DNA of 64,000 nt from Neopusillimonas aromaticivorans (lineage in GTDB: Bacteria > Pseudomonadota > Gammaproteobacteria > Burkholderiales > Burkholderiaceae_B), in contig NZ_CP128233.1 of NCBI RefSeq assembly GCF_030344915.1, forward strand, positions 1,178,001 to 1,242,000. The letters run 5' to 3'. The stretch's first letter is position 1. Each line of letters opens with the position of its first letter. Position numbers and translations under genes: made by a program. Positions 20,100-30,640 of this stretch are shown in pieces. Below the pieces are notes generated by a model. That model saw only the letters and a program-made list of their open reading frames with translations, had not been told where the DNA came from and did not search any database.

Positions 20100-21080
20100 T
20101 CACTCAAGATCCAGCACGACGGTACCGAGTTTTTGACCGGACTCGACCAGTTCATGCGCCTGAACAATATCGGACAGGGCGAACTGCGCTGCAACGGTGT
20201 GCCGAAGACTGCCCTGCGCCAGCAAGACGTCAATCTGCTGCAGGCAGGCGGCACGGTCAGCCGGTGACATGTCGTATACCAGAAACGCCCGCAGGTCGTT
20301 CGAGCGCCACATCAGGGTACGAAAATCAAGGGGAAGAACACCCGTTGTATTCGACCCGTAACACACGTACACGCCATGCGCCCTGAGTGCATTTGAGGAC
20401 AGGAGAGCGGCATTGGTCGAAAAATCCATATCAATAATGGCATCAACGCCCTGACCTTGCGTCAGCGCCAGCACCCGCGCGCCAACGTCTTCCTGCTTGT
20501 AATCAAGAACCGTATCGGCCCCGGCGGCCAGGGCGTGTGCCGCTTTCGCGGCCGAACCCGCCGTTCCGATGACCCGGGCACCGGAACGAACCGCCAGCTG
20601 GGTGACATAATGGCCAACCGCATTACCCGCCCCGGTAACCAATACCGTACCACCCGCAAGATGACCGGCCAGGCGCACGGCCTGTACAGCCGAGAACAGC
20701 GGAATGCCGAAACAGGACGCCTGAGCCATATCGACCGATTCAGGCAGAGGCACTGCTTGCGACCCTGGCAGGGTAATGTACTGACAGGCCGTACCCATAG
20801 GGCGTTGCCACTGGCCATTCCAGACCCACACGCGCTGCCCCACGCGCGCCTGAGAAACCCCGTCACCGACCTGATCAATGACACCCGCGCCGTCACTGTG
20901 CGGTACAACCCGTGGCGTATCAAAAGGACGACGCTGACGCGACTTGACATCGGAGGGGTTCACCCCAGAAGCAAGCAAGCGGACCCGCACTTGCCCCGGC
21001 CCGGGAACAGGATCGGGCAACTCACCGACATGCAGCACGTCGGCAGCAGCCCCGTTTTGGGTATACCAGGCAGCTTTCAT
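20100..21080 (-). CDS. Zinc-independent MDR-type NAD(P)H:quinone reductase-like oxidoreductase
   Basis: Intact 326-residue medium-chain dehydrogenase/reductase. The N-terminal catalytic domain opens MKAAWYTQNGAAADVLHVGELP with SGVNPSDVKSRQ, and the nucleotide-binding motif is VTGAGNAVGHYV. The cysteines and histidines of the structural and catalytic zinc sites are absent, which places it with quinone oxidoreductases/zeta-crystallins. A GGGGGAG site lies 4-10 bases before the ATG. It stands between the IclR regulator and the cyanophycin genes with no evident operon partner. The physiological substrate is unknown. Confidence 0.85.
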   Translation of the reverse strand: MKAAWYTQNGAAADVLHVGELPDPVPGPGQVRVRLLASGVNPSDVKSRQRRPFDTPRVVPHSDGAGVIDQVGDGVSQARVGQRVWVWNGQWQRPMGTACQYITLPGSQAVPLPESVDMAQASCFGIPLFSAVQAVRLAGHLAGGTVLVTGAGNAVGHYVTQLAVRSGARVIGTAGSAAKAAHALAAGADTVLDYKQEDVGARVLALTQGQGVDAIIDMDFSTNAALLSSNALRAHGVYVCYGSNTTGVLPLDFRTLMWRSNDLRAFLVYDMSPADRAACLQQIDVLLAQGSLRHTVAAQFALSDIVQAHELVESGQKLGTVVLDLE

Positions 21081-21206
21081 CACTCCCCCTTCAAAAAACC
21101 ATCGACAGCCGCCAGTATGCCCGATTAACCGACCACACCGGCCGCCAACCCCTGCCAACCGCCGGCCTGCCCAACGACCAGACACCGCAGTCTGCAAGCA
21201 CGATGT

Positions 21207-23780
21207 CTACTGGGCCGCCACCCGCTGTGCAATATGTGCCAGAGCCTCTTCGACCTGGTCGATAAGAATCAGGCACAGATCACCGGGTTGAAGGCGCTCG
21301 AGCGCGCGATCGATCGCGACGAACTCGCCCTGGATTTCCTCAATCTTCCGGGTACGCGATGCGTTGACCAACCCTTCCTGCAACAAGGCGAGCACCTCGC
21401 CGGGCTGGCGCCCGCGCTGGCACATGTCTTCGTACAAAATGGCTTCGTCGAAGGCTTCGCCGAGGATTTCAGTCTGGCGCCGCAAATCTTCGTCGCGACG
21501 ATCACCCGCCCCGCTGATGACCACGCTACGATGGGTTGCCGGGAACTGATCAACCGCCTGAACCAGCGCCAGCATCGCATCGGGGTTATGGCCATAATCG
21601 GCAATCACGGTCGCACCATTGAAAGTGAACATATTGAATCGACCCGGCGCGGTTTGCGGGTCGTTCACAAACGACGCCAGACCTTTCTGGATGTCTTCAA
21701 AGGCGACGCCCATGGCCCAGCCGGCGGCGATTGCCGCCATGGCATTCTCGACCTGAAAGCCGATACGACCGTTTTGCGTCAGCGGAATACCCGCCAGCGC
21801 AAAACTTTGTTCCCAGCCGCCTTCGACCAGCACAATGCGGCCCGATTCGGCGAAAACGCAGCGTTTGCCCTGAGCACGATGGGTGGCCAGCACCGGGTGT
21901 GCCGGGTCGGTAGAAAAGAAAATCACCTGACCAGGGCAATTGGTGGCCATGCCGGCCACAATCGGGTCAACGGCATTCAACACCGCCGTCCCGGTTGACG
22001 CCACGTTTTCAACGATGACGCGCTTGACCGCTGCCAGATCTTCTACCGTAGTGATGTAGTTCAGACCCAGGTGATCACCCACGCCAATGTTGGTGACGAC
22101 GGCCACATCGCAGCGATCAAACGCCAGACCTTCACGCAAGATACCGCCACGGGCGGTTTCAAACACGGCAGCGTCAACGTAGGGGTGCAGCAAAACATGA
22201 CGGGCACTGCGCGGGCCACTGCAATCGCCGGTATCGATGCACTGGCTGCCCACATACACACCATCGGAGTTGGTCATACCCACGCACTGGCCATTGACCC
22301 CAAGCAAGTGAGCCACCAGGCGTGTGGTGGTGGTTTTACCGTTGGTGCCGGCAACCGCCACAATCGGAATGCGGCCGTTTTCACCCGGAGCGCACATATG
22401 ATCGACAATCGCCTCGCCAACCAGGCGGGGCTTGCCGAACGATGGCGCCAGGTGCATGCGCAGGCCCGGCGCCGCATTGACTTCCACAATACAGCCATTG
22501 TCTTTGGTCAACGGCTCAAACACGTTCTGGGCCACCAGATCAATGCCGCAGATATCCAGCCCCACCATGCGGGCCGCCGCAACCGCCACCTCGGCCAGTT
22601 CAGGATGCACCTGATCGGTAACATCGGTGGCACTGCCTCCGGTACTTAAATTGGCATTGCTGCGCAAGGCAACAAGTACGCCATTCTCGGGGATCGAATC
22701 GGCAGTATACCCATGACGCGCCAGGGTTGATCGGGCAATTTCGTCATCGATGCGGATACGGGTCAACGAGGTGCCATGCCCCTCACCACGCGCCGGATCA
22801 GCATTGACCACATCAACCAGCTGCGCCACAGTATGAACGCCGTCGCCGATGACCTGGGGCGGGTCGCGTCGTGCGGCGGCGACCAGTTGATTGCCCACCA
22901 CCAGCAACCGGAAATCGTGGCCGGGAAAATAACGCTCGACAATGACGTCATCGCAGATGGCACTGGCCACCTCGAAAGCCTCAAGCACCGCTTCACGGCT
23001 TTGAAGATTGACGGCAACGCCCTTGCCCTGATTACCGTCACGGGGTTTGACCACCACCGGCAGGCCTACGGTCTGGGCAACCTGCCAGGCCTGATCGGCA
23101 TCCGTGACAATCTGCCCTTCAGGCACCGAAATGCCGGCCGAAGCCAGCATGCGTTTGGTCAGCTCTTTGTCTTGGGCAATGGCTTCGGCAATCGCACTGG
23201 TGCGATCGGTTTCTGCCGCCTGAATGCGGCGCTGCTTGCGCCCCCACCCGAACTGCACGAGACTGCCCTGCGTCAGGCGGTGATACGGCACGCCACGACG
23301 ATGGGCGGCCTGGACAATGGCGCCGGTACTGGGCCCCAGACGAACGTCCTCATCCAGCTCACGCAACCGTGCCAGCACCGCCGGCACATCAAACGGCTGG
23401 TCAGACAGTGCAGCCTCGCACAGCGCACGCGCATCATCCAGCGCCTGACGACCGACGTCTTCTTCGGTGTACTCAACCACCACCTGAAACAACCCGTGCT
23501 CCAGCGTGGCCGAAACCCGGAAAAATGAAACCGGACAACCCGCCAGCGCCTGCAAACGCAGAGCCGCGTTGGCCAGCACATGCGCCAGGGACAAGGGCTG
23601 CTCTTGCCCGGCGGGCTTGAGCAGGTCGATGTCGGGGAAACGCGCACGAATGGCCACATCGAAGCCATTCATGGCCTCGATATCGAGCTCGTTGTCGGTA
23701 CAAGAAACAATGGCCTCAACAGCCGTCTGCCGGCCCCACAGGTTGGGGCCACGCAATGCCCGGATACGTGTAACTTCCAT
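21207..23780 (-). CDS. cphA: Cyanophycin synthetase CphA
   Basis: Intact 857-residue enzyme that builds the storage polymer multi-L-arginyl-poly-L-aspartate from Asp and Arg with ATP. Domains in order: N-terminal domain (1-160), ATP-grasp domain (about 200-470; VVVKPRDGNQGKGVAVN and VEVNAAPGLRMHL), then the Mur-ligase-like domain with P-loop GTNGKTTTTR at 478-487 and a full C-terminal domain (DYGHNPDAMLALV, SGAGDRRDED). All catalytic regions are present. It is the downstream gene of a cphA'-cphA pair, starting about 15 bases after the probable cphA' stop. No cyanophycinase or isoaspartyl dipeptidase gene is in the window. Confidence 0.95.
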   Translation of the reverse strand: MEVTRIRALRGPNLWGRQTAVEAIVSCTDNELDIEAMNGFDVAIRARFPDIDLLKPAGQEQPLSLAHVLANAALRLQALAGCPVSFFRVSATLEHGLFQVVVEYTEEDVGRQALDDARALCEAALSDQPFDVPAVLARLRELDEDVRLGPSTGAIVQAAHRRGVPYHRLTQGSLVQFGWGRKQRRIQAAETDRTSAIAEAIAQDKELTKRMLASAGISVPEGQIVTDADQAWQVAQTVGLPVVVKPRDGNQGKGVAVNLQSREAVLEAFEVASAICDDVIVERYFPGHDFRLLVVGNQLVAAARRDPPQVIGDGVHTVAQLVDVVNADPARGEGHGTSLTRIRIDDEIARSTLARHGYTADSIPENGVLVALRSNANLSTGGSATDVTDQVHPELAEVAVAAARMVGLDICGIDLVAQNVFEPLTKDNGCIVEVNAAPGLRMHLAPSFGKPRLVGEAIVDHMCAPGENGRIPIVAVAGTNGKTTTTRLVAHLLGVNGQCVGMTNSDGVYVGSQCIDTGDCSGPRSARHVLLHPYVDAAVFETARGGILREGLAFDRCDVAVVTNIGVGDHLGLNYITTVEDLAAVKRVIVENVASTGTAVLNAVDPIVAGMATNCPGQVIFFSTDPAHPVLATHRAQGKRCVFAESGRIVLVEGGWEQSFALAGIPLTQNGRIGFQVENAMAAIAAGWAMGVAFEDIQKGLASFVNDPQTAPGRFNMFTFNGATVIADYGHNPDAMLALVQAVDQFPATHRSVVISGAGDRRDEDLRRQTEILGEAFDEAILYEDMCQRGRQPGEVLALLQEGLVNASRTRKIEEIQGEFVAIDRALERLQPGDLCLILIDQVEEALAHIAQRVAAQ

Positions 23781-23795
23781 AAAACGAGGACCTTG

Positions 23796-26007
23796 TCAAA
23801 GCGAAATCGATGAGGGGCGGCAGCCGTGCTTTGCACCATGCCCTCGGACAGAGAATGACCGTACGTCTGGATGCCGGTACGCAGGACTTCGGTGGGCACA
23901 CCCAACGACCATGCCGCGGCTACGGCAGCCAGTATCGAGCGCACCAAAGGCTCATTGGCACCGGCTTCGGTAACAGGGACCATCGCCAGTTCGGTCAGGA
24001 CTGACTGCTCGGCACCGTCAAGCATCAGGACCCAGCCATCTTTTGCCACGACGGCTCGCCCGCCTGCCGCACGATGCGCCACAATGGCCTCGCTGCCCGC
24101 CATCAGGCCAAAAAGCACGACTGAACCATCGCACAACGAGGCCATCTCTATAACGGCAGCATCGTCGGCATTCAGCACCGCCACACCCTGGCCCTGGACC
24201 ACATCGACCTGGGTCCGATACACCCGGAACAACTGGTCGGGTTCGCCGATATAAAAATCAGGCAGGGTTTCGTCGGGGTCAATGCCGGTGACCACACCGA
24301 CACGACAACGCTCGTACGCCAGCCCCTCTGACAAAATGGCATGTGCGCTGTTTTCAATGACGGCCGTCTGAACGGCCGGATTGAGCAGGATGCGCCGGGC
24401 GCTGGCCCAGTTGGCACAATCACCGGCATCAACCAGACGGCGGTCGAACACCAGACCGTCGGAGCACGCCAGACCGATCGCCTGACCCTGCAAACGCAGC
24501 AAATGCGTAAGGATACGGGCAACCGTGGTTTTGCCCTGACTGCCGGTAACACCTACCAACGGGATCTGACCATTGGCCTCGCCCGGGAAAAGATGCTCGA
24601 TGATGGCCTCACCCACAGGCTGAGGCGTACCCTCGGAAGGTTTCAGGTGCATCAGCAAGCCCGGGCCTGCGTTGACTTCGACGATGGCCCCGCCCTGCCC
24701 GGACAATGGCAACGAAATATCGGTGGCCACCAGATCGATGCCGGCAATGTCCAGACCAACGGCGCGGGCCGCCAACACCACGATATCGCGGGTTGATGAG
24801 TGCACACGCTCGGTGACGTCAATTGAGACGTTGCCATTGCGCTGGATCAACACCCGCTTGCAGGCTTCGGGAACCGAGTCGGCGGTGTAACCCTGCCGGC
24901 TGATTTCCAGTCGTGCTGCAGAATCAAGGCGGACCACATTGAGCGGCTGGCTTTCATCACTGCCCCGACGCGGGTCAGAATTAACCTGCAATTCGATCAG
25001 CTCTTGAATGGTGTGTTTGCCGTCACCGACAACCGTCACGGCTTCGCCGCGCGCCGCAGCCACCAGACGGTCGCCCACGACCAGCAAGCGATGCTCTTCA
25101 CCCGGAATGAAGCGCTCGACCACGACGCCGCTGCCCTCATCGACGGCAACAGCATAGGCAGTTTCCACTTCTTTTGTGTGGTGAGATTGGTAAACACGCC
25201 ACGGCCATGATTGGCATCGGTGGGTTTGACGACAACGGGCAAACCGATAGCTTGCGCCACGTCCCAGGCCTCGTGGACCGAATCCACTTCCTGCCCCTCG
25301 GGCACCGGCACCCCGCACCGGCTCAGGACACGTCGCGTCAATTCTTTATTGCTGGCAATGCCTTCCGCGATGGCGCTGGTTTGATCGGTTTCGGCCGTCC
25401 AGATGCGGCGCTGTGCCGCGCCGTACCCCAGTTGCACCAGATTATGCTCGTCGCTGAGCCGGATCATGGGAATATCACGGTCATCAGCGGCATTCACGAT
25501 AGCTTCGGTGCTGGGCCCCAGACGCAAGCCGTCGGCGATGTCGCGCAAGCGTTCAACCGTGGCGGCGACATCGTAGGGGCGATCTTCAATCGCGGCCATG
25601 ACCAGGTCACGGGCCGCCACAACCGCCTCACGGGCCAAAGGTTCGTACCAGGCACGCACCACAACCTTGTAAACGCCGCGCACCGGCGTTTCGCGTGCAC
25701 GGCCCAACCCGCCCGGAAACCCCGCCAGCGTCTGCAACTCGAGCGTGACGTGCTCAAGAATGTGTGCCGGCCAGGTGCCATCGCGCAAACGCTGTAAAAA
25801 ACCACCGCGTTCACCGACACTGCAGCGGTGCTCGACAAGACTGGGCAGCCACGCCACGAGACGGTCATTGAAACCGGGCAACAGGTTCGACGGGTAATCT
25901 TCGAGATCGCCAATATCGACCCACACTTCGAGCAAGGGTCGATAAGCCCAGATACTGGGCCCGCGCAAAGAAAACATCTTGAGAATATCGATGTGTTTTC
26001 GGGACAT
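23796..26007 (-). CDS. cphA': Second cyanophycin synthetase, short Mur-ligase part (two frameshifts)
   Basis: A CphA paralogue of about 737 residues that, with cphA, makes the two-gene arrangement known in beta-proteobacteria. It has the N-terminal domain, an ATP-grasp domain (VVVKPTDANHGRGVF; VEVNAGPGLLMHL) and the first Mur-ligase domain, whose P-loop reads GSQGKTT in place of GTNGKTT. The C-terminal Mur-ligase domain is missing: the protein ends soon after LGVPTEVLRTGIQTYG. One base is missing near 25160 (TTQKEVETAYAV restored). The end is uncertain: adding one C to the run at 23812-23815 gives a stop at 23796; without it the frame would run on to 23669 inside cphA. I prefer the first. Confidence 0.85.
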
Positions 26008-26199
26008 GAGAGGAAGGCCGGAACGACGGCAAAAGAGTCAAGCGGAACCCAGAGAATTCTGGAGCTGAAATTAGACTCCCGACGCGGCAACTGCGCAACA
26101 AAATACTCGCGCACAAACGCGGGTACGGCGATAATGTCGCAATTCTGCATACATGCAGTTTTTATTACGGCAATTAACGCCGGTTTCACCTCTTTTTTC

Positions 26200-28443
26200 A
26201 TGACAGCCCCCATTTCTACGACCCCCGGCGATTCGCCTTGACTCGCGCGAATGGCTGGACGAGGTTCGCACCCTTTTGTCAGCCCACGAACAACTTCTGG
26301 CCTGGATGCCGCTGGATCTGGATCATCAGCTGCACTACTGCGATGGCCTCCTGGTCCTGACGTCAGAACGACTGCTCAGCCGGCATGCCGGCCAGAGCGG
26401 CTGGGACAGTCATACGCTGGACGCACAAGCCTGCCTGACGCACACAGACCAGTTCGGCGTCGGCCATTTTTCATTTAGCAACGGCACCTCGGTTGTGCAG
26501 CGATGGCACCACACCCTGAACCATGGGGCCGCCGCACGACAACTGTCAGACGCTTTCGAACACCACAAGCAACGTGCCAAGGCCGCATCCGCTGGCACCA
26601 TCGAGCCTGGCGCACCAGAACAAACCACGCGCGAGCCGGAAGAAACACAAAGCCCCCTCGACATGGGCGCTGTTCCGTCTGTGGCGTTTTGCACGACCCT
26701 ATCAATGGCCTCTGTTCATCGGTTTCATGCTGACACTGGCCTCGACAGCCGCCGCACTCGTACCGCCCTACCTGACCATGCCCCTGATGGACAAAGTGCT
26801 GATCCCGTTCCAGAACGGCAAGGCCATCGACTGGCCATTGGTGCAGTACTACCTGGGGGTTGCTGCTGGCCTCGCTGCTGGCCTGGGTCCTGGGCTGGGG
26901 GCGCACCTATATCCTGGCCAAGGTCAGCGAACGCATCGGCGCCGACTTGCGCACAACGGCTTATCAGCATTTGCAAACCTTGTCCCTGCAGTATTTCGGG
27001 GGCAAACGTACCGGTGACCTGATTTCACGCATCGGCTCCGAATCCGACCGCCTGTGCGTTTTCCTGTCGCTGCACTTGCTCGATTTCCTGACTGACGTCC
27101 TGATGATCGTGATGACGGCCGTCATCCTGTTTTCCATCAACCCCTGGCTGGCCGTGGTCACCCTGATCCCCCTGCCCTTCATCGTCTGGCTGATCCACCT
27201 CGTACGCGACCGCTTGCGTCATGGTTTCGAACGGGCCGACCGGGTCTGGTCAGAACTGACCAACGTACTCACCGACACCATACCCGGCATCCGGGTTGTC
27301 AAAGCCTTCGCCCAGGAACAGCGCGAAACCCGACGTTTTCGCGAAGCCAACGACCGCAACCTGGTCATCAACGACCGCGTCAACCGGCTGTGGGCCCTGT
27401 TTTCACCCACGGTTACCTTCCTGACCGAAGTCGGACTGCTGGTGGTATGGGGGTTCGGCATCTGGCTGGTGTCCGTCGAGGAAATCACGGTCGGTGTCCT
27501 GACGGCCTTCCTGACGTACATCAGCCGCTTCTACATACGGCTTGATGCCATGAGCCGTATCGTGTCCCACACCCAACGGGCCGCCGCCGGTGCCAAACGG
27601 ATTTTCGACATTCTTGACCATGTCTCCAGCGTGCCCGAACCGACCCGGCCCAAGCACCTGGAAACCGTCAAGGGCGGGCTGCAACTGAACCGCATCGGCT
27701 TTCGCTATGGCAGCCGGCAAGTCATTCGCAACCTCTCACTTGATATCAAGCCGGGCGAAATGATTGGCCTGGTAGGCCACAGCGGCTCGGGGAAAAGTAC
27801 CCTGGTCAACCTGATCTGCCGCTTTTATGACGTCACGGAAGGCGGCATCCGCATCGATGGCATCGACATCCGCGACCTGCCGGTTGCCGAGTACCGTCGC
27901 CATATCGGGCTGGTACTGCAGGAGCCCTTCCTGTTCTTTGGCACCATTGCCGAGAACATCGCCTACGGCAAGCCCGAGGCAAGCCGCAACGAGATCATTG
28001 CGGCGGCCAAAGCCGCGCATGCCCACGAATTCATCCTGCGCCTGCCGCACGGCTACGACTCACTGGTCGGCGAACGCGGCCAGGCCTTGTCTGGGGGCGA
28101 ACGTCAGCGCATCTCGATTGCGCGTGCGCTGCTGATCGACCCCCGCATCCTTATTCTTGACGAGGCCACGTCATCGGTTGACACCACCACCGAAAAAGAA
28201 ATCCAGAACGCGCTCGACAACCTGGTCAAAGGGCGCACGACCATCTCGATTGCCCACCGTCTCAGCACCTTGCACAAGGCTGACCGCCTGGTGGTCATGG
28301 ACAAAGGCGTCATCGTTGAAACCGGCCGTCACGACGATCTGTTGGCGAAAAACGGGGCTTACGCCCGGCTGTATCAGGCCCAGGCCCAACTGAACGACAT
28401 TCCGCAGGCCACCGAAGGGAAGGACAATGATGACGACAACTGA
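26200..28443 (+). CDS. Cyanophycin-associated ABC exporter-type transporter (three +1 shifts)
   Basis: A fused membrane-ATPase ABC protein of about 746 residues. About 110 soluble N-terminal residues precede a six-helix membrane domain and an ATPase with Walker A GHSGSGKSTLVN, signature LSGGERQRISIARAL and Walker B ILILDEATSSVD. This architecture next to cphA genes is recognised as a cyanophycin-metabolism-associated transporter; its cargo is unknown. Three places need one base removed, each in a five-base run: 26222-26226, near 26655 and near 26862. That gives TTPAIRLDSREWLDEV, QSPSTWALFRLW and YYLGLLLASLLAW. The start at 26200 depends on the first; a TTG at 26276 is the alternative. It is divergent to cphA' across 192 bases. 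Confidence 0.83.
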
Positions 28444-28893
28444 CCTGATCCTGACCCAAGACACAATGGGTCGCCTGATACTGACCCATGAAGGCCACAC
28501 CTGCCCGGTCACTGCGGTTCGCAACTTCCCGATAACGGCGCCCGATGAGGGCATTTCACTGGTTAACACCGAAGGCAAAGAGCTGGCCTGGGTCGCGCGT
28601 CTGTCAGACCTGGCGCCACCTGCCAAGGCCCTGATCTGTGCCGACCTTGAGCAGCGCGAATTCACCCTGACATCCAGCGCATCCTGAAGATATCCAGCCG
28701 CGCCACACCCAGCATCTGGGATGTCGAAACCGACCGTGGGCCGACACAGCTGACCCTGAAAGGCGAAGAGGACATCCGTCGTCTCAGCCTGTCGACACTG
28801 CTGATTACAGACGGCAGTGGCGTCCAGTTTCTGCTCAGGGACTTGCGCGGCCTCGACCGGCACAGCCGGCGGCTGCTCGACCATTTCCTATAA
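28427..28893 (+). CDS. Cyanophycin-associated DUF1854 protein (one frameshift)
   Basis: A 155-residue soluble protein of the DUF1854 family. It begins MMTTTDLILTQDTMGRLILTH and ends LRDLRGLDRHSRRLLDHFL; the WDVETDRGPTQLTLKGEEDI stretch is typical. One C is missing near 28665 (REFTPDIQRILKISS restored). The start overlaps the last codons of the ABC transporter by 17 bases, with AAGGGAAGG just before the ATG, so the two are coupled. DUF1854 proteins regularly accompany this transporter and cphA genes, which suggests an accessory role for the exporter, but no activity is known. Confidence 0.82.
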
Positions 28894-28927
28894 TGGCGCA
28901 ACCACACTGCATGACGAAGGGATCAAC

Positions 28928-29386
28928 ATGAGCCAGATGGCGGCTATCGGCACCCACCTGACCGGGCTGGAACAATTGAAAACCATGGCAGAACGCGATA
29001 TTCGCTGCGGGTTTGCCGACACACTGGATATCCGCATGACCGAGGCCCATGATGGCCGCGTGGTTTTCGAATGCGTCCCGGATGTGCACTTGTACAACCC
29101 GAACTCGGTAGTGCATGGCGGCTTCATCGCCACCATGATGGATTTTGCATGTGGTTATGTAGCGCTGAGCAAGGTCGGCCCAGGCTTTACGATTGCAACC
29201 GTAGAAATAAAAATCTCGTACCACAAGGCTGTCACGAAAGACACCGGTGCCATCCAGGCCATCGGTTCAATTGTCAGTGCCGGACGCCGCATGATTTTTA
29301 CCGAAGCCAAACTGGTTGACAGTGACAACCGCCTGCTGGCGTCGGCCACATCAAGCGTGATGGTGTTGCCAATTACGACCACGTAA
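28928..29386 (+). CDS. PaaI-type hotdog-fold thioesterase
   Basis: Intact 152-residue hotdog-fold protein of the PaaI/acyl-CoA thioesterase group. The active-site block NSVVHGGFIATMMDFACG has the usual HGG and acidic residue, and the central strand TVEIKISYHKAV is typical. It probably hydrolyses small acyl- or aryl-CoA thioesters. AAGGGA lies 7 bases before the ATG. It follows DUF1854 by 34 bases and may be read with the cyanophycin-associated genes, although no functional link is evident. Confidence 0.87.
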   Translation: MSQMAAIGTHLTGLEQLKTMAERDIRCGFADTLDIRMTEAHDGRVVFECVPDVHLYNPNSVVHGGFIATMMDFACGYVALSKVGPGFTIATVEIKISYHKAVTKDTGAIQAIGSIVSAGRRMIFTEAKLVDSDNRLLASATSSVMVLPITTT

Positions 29387-29455
29387 TTTTCAGAGAGGTT
29401 CACGGTAGAGCCTGGCCTGATGGCAACAGGGCCACCCTGGCCAGACACCCTGCCG

Positions 29456-30640
29456 CTATTCCTGCGCGTTACGGGAACGGCGCACAAACAAAGCCACCAG
29501 CGCCACAGCCACCAAGGCAGCCGGCACCAGCGAACCGATATTCAGCCAGTACCAGCCCTGGGTCGTGACCAGCGCGCCAGAGCTGACCGATGACAGCGCC
29601 ATCAGGACAAAAACTGCAAAGTTGATGGCGCCTTGTGCCTTGTCACGCTCTTCAGGGGTGTGCGAGCGGGTTGCCAGGCTGGTCGAACCCGTAAACAGGA
29701 AGTTCCAGCCCACCCCCAGCAGAAACAGCGAAATCAGGTAGTGCTCGAATGTAATGCCTGACAAGGCGATAAAAATGCAGGCAAAGTTCAGCACGACGCC
29801 TGCGGCCATGACCTCAAGAGCCCCGTAGCGCTTGATCAGGACACCAGTAAAAAACCCAGGGGCAAACATGCCAATGACGTGCCACTGCAACACCGTTGCC
29901 GTATCTGAAAACTCAAAGCCATCGACCGCCATCGCCAGCGGCGTAGCTGCCATCAGCAGGTTCATGATGCCGTAACCAAAGGCAGCACCCAATGCGGCCA
30001 CCACAAAAACGGGTTGACGGATGATCTGACCCAGATCACGCCCCGAACTTTTAGGAGCTTCAGAGCGAGTATCGTCGGGGAAACGAATGAAATGCATGCA
30101 CACCATCCCCAGCACGGCCAGAACAGCCAGAGCGACATACGCACCCATGAAAGGGTAACCTGCCGCATCTTTGGTATAACGCGCCAGGTTGGGTCCGATA
30201 ATGGCCCCCATCAGGCCTCCGGCCAGCACCCAGGAAATGGCCTTATCCCTTACGCTGAGCTCGACGATCTCGGCAGCGGCAAAACGATACAACTGCCCGT
30301 TGGCGCTGTAGTATCCGGCCAGTACTGTGGCCCCCACCAGCAGCCAGAAATGACCGACATAAACCGCCAGCGCGCACAGCAGCGACGAGATGACGGCCAT
30401 CACCAAACCGAGCTGGAATGACCTTTTGCGCCCGAAACGACTTTGCGTGTGCGCAACCGGTGCCGTAGACAATGCACCACCCACCACATACCCCATGATG
30501 GGCAGCGTGGCCATCCAGGGCACCGGGGTCAGGCTCATGCCAACCAGCCCGTTAATGGCGATGAACGTAACATTATTGGTGAAGAACAAGCCCTGACAGA
30601 CAATAAGAAGGATCAGGTCACGGGTGAACAAACGTGACAT
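29456..30640 (-). CDS. Major facilitator superfamily transporter
   Basis: Intact 394-residue protein with about twelve hydrophobic helices. The MFS loop 2-3 signature appears as VAHTQSRFGRKRSFQLG, and helix 5 carries GGLMGAIIGPNLARY. The type is a drug/metabolite efflux or uptake carrier of unknown substrate. The start overlaps the TerB/DUF533 stop by one base (TAATG), showing translational coupling with that gene. Its 3' end converges on the thioesterase gene across about 70 bases containing a loose inverted repeat. Confidence 0.85.
   Translation of the reverse strand: MSRLFTRDLILLIVCQGLFFTNNVTFIAINGLVGMSLTPVPWMATLPIMGYVVGGALSTAPVAHTQSRFGRKRSFQLGLVMAVISSLLCALAVYVGHFWLLVGATVLAGYYSANGQLYRFAAAEIVELSVRDKAISWVLAGGLMGAIIGPNLARYTKDAAGYPFMGAYVALAVLAVLGMVCMHFIRFPDDTRSEAPKSSGRDLGQIIRQPVFVVAALGAAFGYGIMNLLMAATPLAMAVDGFEFSDTATVLQWHVIGMFAPGFFTGVLIKRYGALEVMAAGVVLNFACIFIALSGITFEHYLISLFLLGVGWNFLFTGSTSLATRSHTPEERDKAQGAINFAVFVLMALSSVSSGALVTTQGWYWLNIGSLVPAALVAVALVALFVRRSRNAQE

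Noticed and set aside
21234..21998. Long open frames antisense to cphA, and similar ones antisense to aacS, the HAD gene, biotin carboxylase and others.
   Set aside because: They are shadows of GC-rich codon usage on the opposite strand; compositions rich in Arg, Pro and His and absent motifs argue against coding.
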